Shown here: in pieces, positions 1 to 7,193 of the stretch | Numbering within the stretch: position 1 is the first letter of the stretch | How the letters are laid out: the number at the start of each line of letters is the position of its first letter | Assembly (NCBI GenBank): GCA_964551975.1 | Contig: CAZKFI010000006.1 | Span: 1-57,571 of the forward strand | Origin: REEB426 sp964551975 | GTDB lineage: Bacteria > Actinomycetota > Actinomycetes > S36-B12 | Length of the DNA stretch: 57,571 nt | Direction: 5' to 3' | Position numbers and translations under genes: made by a program | Notes under the pieces: model-generated | Told to the model about the DNA's origin: nothing | The model's input: the letters and a program-made list of their open reading frames with translations, nothing else | Database searches by the model: none

Positions 1-1124
1 TCAGCGAGGTGCCATCGCAGACCTTCATGAACCGGTCGTTCTGGCTCGCCGGCACATGCTCACCGACACCAACGGGTGGCACGATTAATTCCCCCGCCTC
101 GCACTGGATGCACGAGAACACCGCCGAGACCCTGTTCGACAGATTAGAGGCGCACGGCAAGACGTGGAAGGTGTATGTCAAGGAGCCTGACCCGGCTTCA
201 TTCACCGGGTTCATCCACTGGCCGAGGCTGAAGGACAGATTCGCCACTCACTTTCTGCCGTTTGAGCAGTTCAAGCGTGACGCCGCGAGTGGAGACCTGC
301 CCGACTTCACGTTTATTGAACCAAACCTTCTCGTTGGGCATGGGGACTACCACCCTGCGGAAGGCGCATCCTTGGTGAAGGGCCTGGATCTTCCAATGGA
401 CCCGCCGTCATCGATCCTCTCCGGCGAGGCGTTCCTGTCCGAGCTGTTCGAAACGTATCGTGCGATGCGCGCTACCTCGGGTGCGAACGTGTGGAACACC
501 ACGTTGTTCATCGGATGGGATGAGCCGGGTGGAACGTACGACCATGTGCCACCGGGCGCAGTGCCGCCACCAGATGCAAGCGCTCCGGCCGGTCAGTTCG
601 GGTTTACATTCGATCGCTCGGGGTATCGCGTCCCTGCAATCATCGTCTCGCCATGGATCGAGCCGGGCTCGGTGTTCAACGAGGAGTACCGACACACGTC
701 CATGCTCGCTACTCTGCGCAAGGTATGGGGAATTGGTGATGCATTCACTCAGCGTGATGCCGCCGCCCGCACCTTTGATGAGGTTTTCACTCGCCAGCTA
801 CCGACGGATCCCGACATCTGGGCTATCCCGCCTGCGCAGCCTCTGAGTCCGTCGCAGGTCAACTTTCACGAGACTGATCGCACAATGAGCACGCTTGGCA
901 AGGCGATGCTGCCACAGGTCATTGCCTATGCGAAGGCTCAAGGGATCGAGCTTCCCCCGCAAGTGGAGGATCCGAACTTCCACCTCACGACCCAGCTCGC
1001 ATTCGATGTGATCGCTTTGATCTCCGCGCACGTGTGGCCCGGGCTTGGACCGCAGGGCAGTGAGCTCGATGCTTTGAAACGTCGTATTGGCGTGGATCTC
1101 GCTCAAGCGGTCCAGCCTGTATGA
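1..1124 (+). CDS. phosphoesterase family protein (phospholipase C / acid phosphatase type), 3' part
   Basis: The reading frame is open to the left edge, so the true start lies before the window; about 373 residues are visible. The text resembles the PF04185 phosphoesterase family (phospholipase C and AcpA-like acid phosphatases): an EVPSQTFMNRSF segment near the beginning, the FIEPN motif, a GHGDYHPAEG segment, a WDEPGG(T)YDHV motif, and RVPAIIVSPWI. In that family the Asp and His residues of such segments bind the catalytic metal that hydrolyses phosphate esters. The N-terminal part, including any signal peptide and the nucleophile, is not visible, so export and substrate cannot be judged. 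The stop codon overlaps the aquaporin start (ATGA), suggesting translational coupling. Confidence 0.85.
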   Translation, partial: SEVPSQTFMNRSFWLAGTCSPTPTGGTINSPASHWMHENTAETLFDRLEAHGKTWKVYVKEPDPASFTGFIHWPRLKDRFATHFLPFEQFKRDAASGDLPDFTFIEPNLLVGHGDYHPAEGASLVKGLDLPMDPPSSILSGEAFLSELFETYRAMRATSGANVWNTTLFIGWDEPGGTYDHVPPGAVPPPDASAPAGQFGFTFDRSGYRVPAIIVSPWIEPGSVFNEEYRHTSMLATLRKVWGIGDAFTQRDAAARTFDEVFTRQLPTDPDIWAIPPAQPLSPSQVNFHETDRTMSTLGKAMLPQVIAYAKAQGIELPPQVEDPNFHLTTQLAFDVIALISAHVWPGLGPQGSELDALKRRIGVDLAQAVQPV

Positions 1125-1957
1125 GTACACGTGAACAGGAACCCCGGGAGGTGGAGACTGGTTCTCACTGGAGTGTGACGGGACTGCCGGGAGAAATGGT
1201 TGCCCGCATCACCGACTTCAATGACCCAAGGCAGGAATGGCGCCGGCTGTTTTCCGAAGTCATGGGTACATTTCTGCTCGTCGTAGTCGCTGCTGGTGGC
1301 GGCATGATGAATGCCGCGTTCGACGGAGTGATCGGGCGGGTTGCCGCAGTGGTAGCACCAGGGCTCATGGTGATGGCCATGATCTTGTTCATGGGCAAGG
1401 TTTCAGGTGCTCACTTCAATCCTGCGGTGAGCATTGGCTTTGCATTGCGTGGGGATTTCCCGTGGAAGCGGGTGCCCGGCTATGTCGTCGCACAGATCAT
1501 CGGTGCGCTCCTTGCCGCCCTGCTTTTGCAGTACGTGGTCGGTGTGTCAGCATCGAACGGTGCCACGTACCCGGCGAGTTCGACGACCCCACTGATTGCC
1601 TGCCTAATGGAGGCGGTGCTCACCTTCGGGCTGCTTAGCGTCATCCTCGGGACTGCCTCTGGCGCGCAAAACATCGGGGTGATCGGTGCGCTCGGTGTCG
1701 GTGGCTACATCGCGCTGGCTGGATTGTGGGCGAGCCCACTTTCCGGTGCTTCGATGAACCCTGTGCGGTCCCTCGCCCCTGACGTCGTCGCAAACAACTA
1801 CACCGCATATTGGGTGTATGCCGTCGGGCCGCTGCTCGGCATGGCCCTCGCTGTTCTCGCAGCGTTCGTATTGCGCGGTCGAGGTGGCGGTCGCGACGGG
1901 TCATCGGCAGCCCAAGGTTCGCTCTACACCTCGCCGCAACACCCGGAGAAGCTCTAG
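1121..1957 (+). CDS. MIP family aquaporin / glycerol facilitator
   Basis: A 278-residue polytopic membrane protein with the two half-repeats typical of aquaporins. The first NPA box is intact (HFNPAVS, about residue 100) and the second reads MNPVRS (about residue 211), so the last alanine of the motif is Val. About six hydrophobic segments are visible. The family passes water or small neutral solutes through the cytoplasmic membrane; the sequence alone does not tell water from glycerol. The N-terminus carries about 40 hydrophilic residues before the first helix. The ATG overlaps the stop of the upstream phosphoesterase gene by four bases; a phospholipase-like enzyme coupled to a channel could mean linked use of glycerol-type products, but that is inference. 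Confidence 0.9.
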   Translation: MSTREQEPREVETGSHWSVTGLPGEMVARITDFNDPRQEWRRLFSEVMGTFLLVVVAAGGGMMNAAFDGVIGRVAAVVAPGLMVMAMILFMGKVSGAHFNPAVSIGFALRGDFPWKRVPGYVVAQIIGALLAALLLQYVVGVSASNGATYPASSTTPLIACLMEAVLTFGLLSVILGTASGAQNIGVIGALGVGGYIALAGLWASPLSGASMNPVRSLAPDVVANNYTAYWVYAVGPLLGMALAVLAAFVLRGRGGGRDGSSAAQGSLYTSPQHPEKL

Positions 1958-2157
1958 GCAGACGTCAGACTCCGACCTCGGCGGTGCCTCCAGCGGTGGC
2001 TTATGCAACTCGTGTCGGGGGAATTCAATGCCCGACATCGGATGACGTGACGACCGCACTCTCGGGGCTCCCTCGACTACTCGGCAAAGGTCTGGGATTC
2101 CTAGCGAACCTGGATCGGGCCGATTGTCAATCCCGTTCGTCATATGTCGTCGAGTCC

Positions 2158-2186
2158 TTGTATGAGCCATTTTTGGTTGGCATAAT
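2158..2186 (+). promoter_or_regulatory. predicted promoter of the 46-residue peptide gene
   Basis: TTGTAT (2158-2163) and CATAAT (2181-2186) are separated by 17 bases and match the sigma-70-type -35 and -10 boxes in most positions. The predicted start of transcription near 2194 leaves a leader of about 33 bases before the ATG at 2227. Confidence 0.5.
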
Positions 2187-2226
2187 GCGTCGACGCCCCA
2201 GCCCGGGGCCCGAGCGAGGGAGCACT

Positions 2227-2367
2227 ATGCCGACTGAGATCACCACACCGGCACCAGCCGCAGCCATTGACCGTCTGACCTTGGCAACTGATGGCGTGCG
2301 GGGTACTGAGGTCGCCTTTGTTAACTATTGCGGCTTTGGAAGCTGTTTTGCGGATGATGCTGAGTAG
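2227..2367 (+). CDS. small 46-residue peptide of unknown function with C-terminal CGFGSC motif
   Basis: I do not recognise this protein. It starts at an ATG 4 bases after a GAGGGAG ribosome binding site and ends at a TAG. The N-terminal half is Pro/Ala/Thr rich and the C-terminal third has a hydrophobic stretch (AFVNY) followed by a CxxxC pair (CGFGSC) and an acidic tail (FADDAE). The gene has its own promoter (2158-2186) and a strong intrinsic terminator (2380-2424), so it looks like a complete single-gene transcription unit. A leader-core layout would fit a ribosomally made modified peptide, and a CxxxC pair would also fit a small redox or metal peptide, but no modifying enzyme or transporter lies next to it. 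It could also be a chance ORF in a small RNA. Confidence 0.5.
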   Translation: MPTEITTPAPAAAIDRLTLATDGVRGTEVAFVNYCGFGSCFADDAE

Positions 2368-2379
2368 GTATCTGAGTCC

Positions 2380-2424
2380 AAGCAGTCAGGATGCTCGCCT
2401 TCGGGCACGCACCCTGACTGCTTT
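2380..2424. terminator. bidirectional intrinsic terminator
   Basis: Perfect stem AGCAGTCAGG (2381-2390) / CCTGACTGCT (2413-2422), with further pairing inside (GCC-TTCG-GGC), preceded by AA and followed by TTT. It lies between the small peptide gene (+) and the convergent YbaK-type gene (-). U-runs are short on both sides. Confidence 0.75.
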
Positions 2425-2477
2425 CTGGCGGCTGCCGGCTCTTAAGGGAACCGAACAGCTGATGTAACAAGTGGTTG

Positions 2478-2963
2478 CTAGGTGCCGACCGCAGCTGCCT
2501 CACCTGCGGTGATGCGCAGCAGTTCGTCGTAGCTCGTTGGGAACACGTAGTGCGGATGGCCTCCTGCAGCCCAAACCTCGTCGTACTGAGCCAAGGCCAC
2601 ATCGACGATCGTGCGCAGCGGCTCCGGGTGGCCCACGGGTGCGACGCCGCCGATAGCAAAGCCGGTCGCCTCGCGCACTTGATCGGCCGTTGCTTTGTCG
2701 ATGGTCGAGGCGCCCAGTGCCGAGGCGAGTCGCTGTGTGTCAACGCGATGTGCACCCGATGCAATGACCAGCACGGGTGTCCCATCGGCGAGAAACACCA
2801 GGGAACTCGCGATCTGGCCGACGGTGATACCCAGTGCTGCTGCCGCCTCCTTGGCGGTGCGTGCGCTGTCGTCAAGTCCTCGCACCTGGCCTGCGGAACC
2901 TAGACGTTGGAGTTCCCGAGCGACCCGCTCAACGGATGAGGGCAGCGGAGCCGGAACTGTCAC
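2478..2963 (-). CDS. YbaK/EbsC family aminoacyl-tRNA deacylase
   Basis: A 161-residue protein made up of one YbaK/ProRS-editing-like domain. Family marks include the GLDDSARTAKEAA segment, the SLVF strand, a lysine in the DKATADQVREATGF region, and GGVAPVGHPEPL, which is the usual GG(V/I)xPxG loop. Members hydrolyse mischarged tRNAs, for example Cys- or Ala-tRNA(Pro), in trans in the cytoplasm. The exact tRNA substrate cannot be read from sequence. A second, diverged YbaK protein is at 46747-47262, so this genome has at least two. The gene stands alone on the reverse strand, convergent with the small peptide gene. Confidence 0.88.
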   Translation of the reverse strand: MTVPAPLPSSVERVARELQRLGSAGQVRGLDDSARTAKEAAAALGITVGQIASSLVFLADGTPVLVIASGAHRVDTQRLASALGASTIDKATADQVREATGFAIGGVAPVGHPEPLRTIVDVALAQYDEVWAAGGHPHYVFPTSYDELLRITAGEAAAVGT

Positions 2964-3014
2964 GCACGCAGGCTAGTGGGGGCTGGGCTGGAATATGCGG
3001 CAGCATCAAACGTT

Positions 3015-3032
3015 TATACCCCTAGGGGTATA
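3015..3032. promoter_or_regulatory. CsoR/CstR-family operator upstream of thioredoxin gene
   Basis: Perfect 18-bp palindrome TATACCCCTAGGGGTATA. Its right arm overlaps a likely -10 box, TATAGT at 3029-3034, as expected for a repressor site. The C-tract/G-tract form is the type bound by the CsoR/RcnR/CstR family, and the gene for such a protein lies at 3883-4143. A related site is at 4166-4183. Confidence 0.7.
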
Positions 3033-3057
3033 GTAATCTCATTCCAAGGAGGCAGTG

Positions 3058-3423
3058 ATGGCAACGGTGGAACTGGGCGAGGTGACGTTTTCGTCAACGG
3101 TAAAAGAGGGCATAACCCTGGTTGATTTCTGGGCTGACTGGTGTGGGCCCTGCCGGATGTTTGCGCCAATTTTCGAAGCGGCCGCCGATCGCCACCCCGA
3201 CATCACCTTCGGCAAAGTGAACACTGAGGCTGAACCAACGTTGGCCGCGGCCGCCAACATCACGTCGATCCCGACACTGATGGCTTTCCGGGATGGCATC
3301 CTGGTGTTTCAGCAGGCAGGTGCATTACCGGCGCAAGCACTGGATCAAGTCATTGATGCCGTGCGGTCGCTAGATATGGATGGCGTGCGTGCCTCGTTGG
3401 CGCAACCTGCTGAGGTGATCTAG
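3058..3423 (+). CDS. thioredoxin
   Basis: A 121-residue single-domain thioredoxin with the WCGPC active site (Cys29/Cys32) and a cis-proline in TSIPT (Pro72). It should reduce disulfides or persulfides in the cytoplasm; no signal peptide is seen. The ATG at 3058 is preferred over the GTG at 3055 because it lies 5 bases from AAGGAGG (3046-3052). The stop is one base before the rhodanese start, so the two form an operon. A CstR-type operator overlaps the promoter, which suggests induction by sulfane sulfur and a role in clearing protein persulfides rather than general redox balance. Confidence 0.92.
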   Translation: MATVELGEVTFSSTVKEGITLVDFWADWCGPCRMFAPIFEAAADRHPDITFGKVNTEAEPTLAAAANITSIPTLMAFRDGILVFQQAGALPAQALDQVIDAVRSLDMDGVRASLAQPAEVI

Positions 3424-3424
3424 C

Positions 3425-3847
3425 GTGCGATCTATGCGGAGAACCTGGTTGGTTATTGCGGTCGTGACCCTGGCCGCGACGGGTGTGTTGAGTGGATGCG
3501 CGTCATCGCCCTCGGCAGCGTCACAGGTCAAAGAGGTTGATGCGCAGGGCTTTCTCGCAGCTGCCGCGCAGCCGGGTGTCGTTGTTGTCGACGTGCGTTC
3601 CCCACAGGAGTTCGCCGAAGGCCACCTACCAGGTTCCCTGAATATCAGCGTCGAGGCGCCGGACTTTGCTGAGCGCATCGCGGCACTAGATCCCATGACC
3701 CAGACCTTGGTCTACTGCCGCAGCGGTCGGCGTTCGACCATTGCGGCGGATTTGATGGTGCAATCCGGATTCACAAACGTCGTGAATTTCTCTAGCGGCG
3801 GTGCTGCCGACCTTGCGCAGGCTGGTGCGGTTCTCACCACGTCATAG
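3425..3847 (+). CDS. rhodanese-domain lipoprotein
   Basis: A 140-residue protein starting at GTG (or ATG 3434). It has a lipoprotein signal with lipobox L-S-G-C (Cys25), then a single rhodanese domain of about 100 residues with the active loop YCRSGRRS (Cys98). The enzyme should move sulfane sulfur between a donor and an acceptor such as thiol or thioredoxin, on the outer face of the cytoplasmic membrane. It lies directly after thioredoxin and opposite the CstR-like repressor, which together resemble persulfide detoxification loci. A phage-shock type PspE role is an alternative. Confidence 0.9.
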   Translation: MRSMRRTWLVIAVVTLAATGVLSGCASSPSAASQVKEVDAQGFLAAAAQPGVVVVDVRSPQEFAEGHLPGSLNISVEAPDFAERIAALDPMTQTLVYCRSGRRSTIAADLMVQSGFTNVVNFSSGGAADLAQAGAVLTTS

Positions 3848-3882
3848 CCGACGGGGGAGTGTCGATCAGTTGTAGCTGGTCA

Positions 3883-4143
3883 TCAGGCTAAGGACATGAA
3901 CAGCTTCTCCAGTTGGGCACTGGTCACTGCTTCATCCTCACCGTCGTTGACGCACTGACGGATGCCGTTAGCGATGATCTTGAAGCCAGCTCGGTCCACG
4001 GCCTTGGCTGCGGCCGAGAGTTGCGTGACGATGTCGATACAGGAGCGCTCATCCTCGATCATGGCGATGACTCCATCGATCTGACCCCGTGCCCGGCGAA
4101 GGCGGTTGAGCACATCAGCGCGAACTTCCTCGTCAATCTGCAT
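3883..4143 (-). CDS. CsoR-family repressor, CstR-like (DUF156)
   Basis: An 86-residue all-alpha repressor of the CsoR/RcnR family with the RLRRARGQIDGV N-terminal helix. The two conserved cysteines are present (Cys35 and Cys64). The position four residues before the second Cys, which is the copper-ligand His in CsoR, is Gly60. Cys-only members such as Staphylococcus CstR sense per- and polysulfides by forming Cys-Cys trisulfide links, so this protein is more likely a sulfur sensor than a copper sensor. Palindromic operators lie upstream of its own gene (4166-4183) and of the thioredoxin-rhodanese pair (3015-3032), predicting self-control. Confidence 0.85.
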   Translation of the reverse strand: MQIDEEVRADVLNRLRRARGQIDGVIAMIEDERSCIDIVTQLSAAAKAVDRAGFKIIANGIRQCVNDGEDEAVTSAQLEKLFMSLA

Positions 4144-4165
4144 GCTTGATGGTAGCCCGATTTTG

Positions 4166-4183
4166 GGTACCCCGGTGGGTATA
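4166..4183. promoter_or_regulatory. second CstR-type operator, upstream of the repressor gene
   Basis: GGTACCCCGGTGGGTATA matches the perfect palindrome at 3015 in 6 of 8 and 7 of 8 arm positions. It sits 23 bases before the start codon of the reverse-strand repressor gene, which fits autoregulation. Confidence 0.6.
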
Positions 4184-4247
4184 GCTGGTCTTGCCGTTGA
4201 GGCATGTCGACCATCGCAGCCAATAGCGCGTCCGAGAGCGCCGGACG

Positions 4248-4958
4248 TCAGAGGGCAGGGTCTTGTGCGGGTGGATCGTTGATGGGGTTTGCGCCGAGGG
4301 TCCCGCTGTGGTCGAGGATGGCGAATCGCGCAAAAAGCTCTTCGGCGTACCAGCCGGTCTGCTTCGTGCGTTCGATGACGGTCTGATGTGGTGCGCTGCG
4401 ATACGCAAATGCGCGGATGTCATCGTTACTGCGCCAGACTGAGAAGGTTCCCTGAAGTCCGATCGGCGCTTCACCGATACCTATGGCGCCCAAAAGTCCT
4501 GGTTGAGCATGCAAACTGGCGGTGACCGGTGGCACGGATGACCAGAACGAGGCATTGAAGCGCGTCTTGATGCGAGCCCTGGTCAATGCCGCCACCGCCC
4601 CGGTCCAGCGTTCGGCGACTGGTTGGCCGAACGGTTCGCGCTTCGACCACTGACCATGGGATGCCAGTGGCTGCATCAGCGCGGCGAAGGTACTCGCTGC
4701 TCGGCTTTCCCAGGCGCGAATTGGCTTACTGTCACTGAAGGCGAGAGCAGCTTCTCTGGTCTGCCAGCAGGCCAGAACCGCCCACTGATGCAAGTCGGCG
4801 TCAGTGGGCGTGAATGTGCGGCCGGCGCCGGTGCCGAGGAGTTTGGCAAAGGTGCACCCTGGTGCCCGTCGCACCGGTCTGCGTTGGGTGGCCATACGCA
4901 GGATCGCCTTGGGGACCTCGCTGGTGGGAATGCGCCAGACATGCATGGTGACCAACAT
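4248..4958 (-). CDS. CrtA-like (spheroidene monooxygenase family) protein
   Basis: About 236 residues. The C-terminal half (GLQGTFSVWRS, IRAFAYR, GWYAEELFARF) matches the family that includes the carotenoid 2-ketolase/hydroxylase CrtA and many actinobacterial proteins of untested function; FTPTDADLHQWAVLACW in the N-terminal half also fits. No carotenoid gene is nearby, so spheroidene is unlikely as the substrate. I chose the ATG at 4958, which follows GGTGGAG by 3 bases; an ATG at 4946 lacks a close ribosome binding site. The start lies within a few bases of the divergent P-type ATPase start, so the two promoters must lie inside each other's coding sequence. Confidence 0.6.
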   Translation of the reverse strand: MLVTMHVWRIPTSEVPKAILRMATQRRPVRRAPGCTFAKLLGTGAGRTFTPTDADLHQWAVLACWQTREAALAFSDSKPIRAWESRAASTFAALMQPLASHGQWSKREPFGQPVAERWTGAVAALTRARIKTRFNASFWSSVPPVTASLHAQPGLLGAIGIGEAPIGLQGTFSVWRSNDDIRAFAYRSAPHQTVIERTKQTGWYAEELFARFAILDHSGTLGANPINDPPAQDPAL

Positions 4959-6933
4959 CGACTCCACCGTAGTCCTGCGTGAATTGCTTCCCCTCACAAG
5001 CGCGGCGCACACTGCACAGATGGCGGTGTCAGGTGGTGCCCTCTTTGGGGCAGCTGCCTACCTGCGTGCCTTCGTCGGCACCCGTCATGGCCAAGTAGCC
5101 CTGCTGAGCCTTGCCTCGATTGCCCTGGCAGGCGCGGGTTACCTCTGGGGTATCGATGCCCCTTGGTGGCAGGTGCCCCTCATGATTGCTACCGCCGCTG
5201 CGGGCATCCCGTTACTTCTTCAGGTGGTTCGCGATGCTCTGCATCGCCATTTCGGCGCAGACCTGCTCGGCATGCTCTCCCTCATCACAGCAGGTGTGCT
5301 GGGTGAGTGGTTTGTCGCCGGGATCATCGCTCTGATGCTCTCGGGCGGCCAGGCATTAGAAGAGGCGGCGTCAGCGCGCGCATCACAGGTGCTTGATGCC
5401 CTGGCTCGTCGTAGCCCCACCATCGCACACCGTCGGGGAGTTGATGGCGCACCGATTGACGTGGACGTGGCCGCGGTGCAGGTGGGTGATGATCTTGTCC
5501 TGTTACCGCATGAGATCTGCCCGGTGGATGGCACGGTCGTTGAGGGCGTCGGTGCCATGGACGAGTCCTACCTCACCGGTGAGCCGTACGTGGTGCCGAA
5601 AGCGCCAGGCTCGTCAGTACTGTCCGGCGCTATCAATAGCACCGTGGCCTTGGTCATCCGTGCAGATGCGGTCGCCGCGCAGAGTCGCTACGCACAGATT
5701 GTTGGCGTGCTGGCACGTGCCGAGGAGCAACGGCCACCCATCCGCCGCCTAGCCGACCGTCTGGGCATCGGCTACACGGTGTTGGCGTTGGCGTTGGCCG
5801 GTATCGGCTGGTGGGTGAGTGGCGACCCCAATCGCTTCCTGGCCGTATTGGTCATCGCCACACCTTGTCCGCTGCTCATCGGCGTACCGGTCGCCGTCAT
5901 CGGTGCGATTTCATTGGCCGCCCGACACGGCATCATCGTGAAGGACCCGTCGATGTTGGAGCGCATCAGCACCGCACGAACGATGATCTTCGACAAAACC
6001 GGAACACTCACCTACGGCAAGCCCATGCTCGTCAACGTGCACCTGGGCTCGGGGTTCCGTCGCGATCAGGTGCTTGGCATGGTCGGCTCGCTAGAACGGT
6101 TCAGTCGTCACCCGCTGTCCACAGCGATCCTGGAGGCATCTGCCGACTTACCGATGCCTGCCGTGGATCGGGTATCGGAGAAGCCGGGTGCCGGTGTCAG
6201 TGGCGTGGTCGGCGGGCGCCAGGTGCAGGTCACCGGTCGTCATGCGGTGACGCGGGATACGCCGGATATCGGGGGAGAGCTGCCACCTGAAGTAGGTGGC
6301 CTGGAATGCGTCATCCTCATTGACGGCGCCTACGCGGCAACCCTGCAGTTCCGAGACGAACCACGGGTCGGTGCACGCGATTTCATTGGTCACCTTGATG
6401 CCCGCCATCGCGTGCAGCGCGTGATCTTGATGTCCGGTGATCGGGCCAGTGAAGTGGAGTATCTGGCGCAGCGAGTTGGTGTGGACGAGGCCCATGCCTC
6501 GGTCTCGCCGGAACAGAAGTTGGCCATGGTCAAGGCGGAAACCGAACGCGGACCAACGGTGTTCCTCGGTGACGGCATCAATGACGCACCGGCGATGACG
6601 GCGGCCACCGTTGGCGTGTCATTCGGCACCCAGAACGATGTGACGGCAGAAGCGGCCGATGCGGTGGTCCTTGATTCGTCACTGGAACGCCTGGACGTCC
6701 TCATGCATATCGGGCGACGAATGCGACGGGTCGCACTGCAGGGCGCGATCGGTGGCATCGCTCTGAGCGCTATCGGCATGGGCCTGGCCGTAGCCGGAAT
6801 CCTCGTGCCCATTGCTGGTGCGATCGCTCAGGAACTCATTGACGTCGCGGCGATCCTGAATGCCACTCGGGTCGCCTTCACGAGGGGGCCCATGACGGAT
6901 TACCGAAACGGTGAGTTTGTGGACCGTTCTTGA
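4945..6933 (+). CDS. P-type metal-transporting ATPase with CPL motif
   Basis: About 662 residues, with the normal order of a heavy-metal P1B-type pump but no N-terminal metal-binding domain. Seen: paired membrane helices at about residues 35-85 and 95-130, the phosphatase loop SYLTGEP, the membrane motif TPCPL (not CPC), the phosphorylation motif DKTGT with Asp350, and the hinge GDGINDAP. TPCPL is a variant of the ion-selecting motif, so the cargo (zinc, cadmium, cobalt or another divalent ion) is not predictable. Several starts are possible (4930, 4945, 4948, 5020); none has an ideal ribosome binding site. The gene diverges from the CrtA-like gene. It ends just before a sequence gap. Confidence 0.85.
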   Translation: MVTNIDSTVVLRELLPLTSAAHTAQMAVSGGALFGAAAYLRAFVGTRHGQVALLSLASIALAGAGYLWGIDAPWWQVPLMIATAAAGIPLLLQVVRDALHRHFGADLLGMLSLITAGVLGEWFVAGIIALMLSGGQALEEAASARASQVLDALARRSPTIAHRRGVDGAPIDVDVAAVQVGDDLVLLPHEICPVDGTVVEGVGAMDESYLTGEPYVVPKAPGSSVLSGAINSTVALVIRADAVAAQSRYAQIVGVLARAEEQRPPIRRLADRLGIGYTVLALALAGIGWWVSGDPNRFLAVLVIATPCPLLIGVPVAVIGAISLAARHGIIVKDPSMLERISTARTMIFDKTGTLTYGKPMLVNVHLGSGFRRDQVLGMVGSLERFSRHPLSTAILEASADLPMPAVDRVSEKPGAGVSGVVGGRQVQVTGRHAVTRDTPDIGGELPPEVGGLECVILIDGAYAATLQFRDEPRVGARDFIGHLDARHRVQRVILMSGDRASEVEYLAQRVGVDEAHASVSPEQKLAMVKAETERGPTVFLGDGINDAPAMTAATVGVSFGTQNDVTAEAADAVVLDSSLERLDVLMHIGRRMRRVALQGAIGGIALSAIGMGLAVAGILVPIAGAIAQELIDVAAILNATRVAFTRGPMTDYRNGEFVDRS

Positions 6934-6953
6934 CCAACGTCGTACCGAAAGTT

Positions 6954-6963
6954 NNNNNNNNNN
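6954..6963. other. assembly gap (10 N)
   Basis: Ten undetermined bases. The true length may differ. The gap removes the start of the antitoxin-like frame that follows, and bases 6934-6953 before it hold no gene I can support. Confidence 0.98.
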
Positions 6964-6967
6964 CTGA

Positions 6968-7129
6968 ACCGTCATCACCAGAGATGGGGAGGCGGTTGCG
7001 ATCCTGCAGGCTGTGACGCACCTTGCAGAACAGGCGCAATCAGCCATTGATGCTCTTCGCGCGATTGGAGCCAGAGCTAAGCCTGGTCCGGAGAGCATCC
7101 GCGAATTGATCGATGAGGGAAGGTGCTAG
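6968..7129 (+). pseudogene. Phd/YefM-type antitoxin, N-terminus missing at gap
   Basis: The frame ending at TAG 7127-7129 reads VITRDGEAVAILQ, then a helical segment, then SIRELIDEGRC. The first part matches the strand-turn of Phd/YefM antitoxins (V-x-T-R-x-G-x-x-V-A-x-L), and the last part is like the toxin-binding tail of type II antitoxins. In this frame a TGA lies at 6965-6967, directly at the gap edge, so the N-terminal DNA-binding part is either lost, frameshifted or hidden by the gap. No recognisable toxin follows: the next ATG (7132) opens only 17 codons before a stop. It could be an intact gene if the gap edge is a sequencing error. Confidence 0.45.
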
Positions 7130-7193
7130 ATATGACAGTTGGGGCTGCCCAATTTCAGGATGGTGTGCGGCGCCTCACTGATTGACGTGCTGA

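Noticed and set aside
1958..2157. Gene in the gap after the aquaporin
   Set aside because: Open frames here run through the aquaporin 3' end in other frames and lack starts with ribosome binding sites.
2227..2367. Selenocysteine or mycofactocin-type precursor
   Set aside because: There is no in-frame UGA, and the C-terminus does not end in the mycofactocin pattern; no maturation genes are in the window.
4804..4944. N-terminal extension of the P-type ATPase
   Set aside because: The extra 47 residues are antisense to the CrtA-like coding region, are not hydrophobic or metal-binding, and have no ribosome binding site.
7132..7185. Short frame after the antitoxin as a toxin gene
   Set aside because: It has only 17 codons and no match to VapC, Doc or RelE toxin starts.
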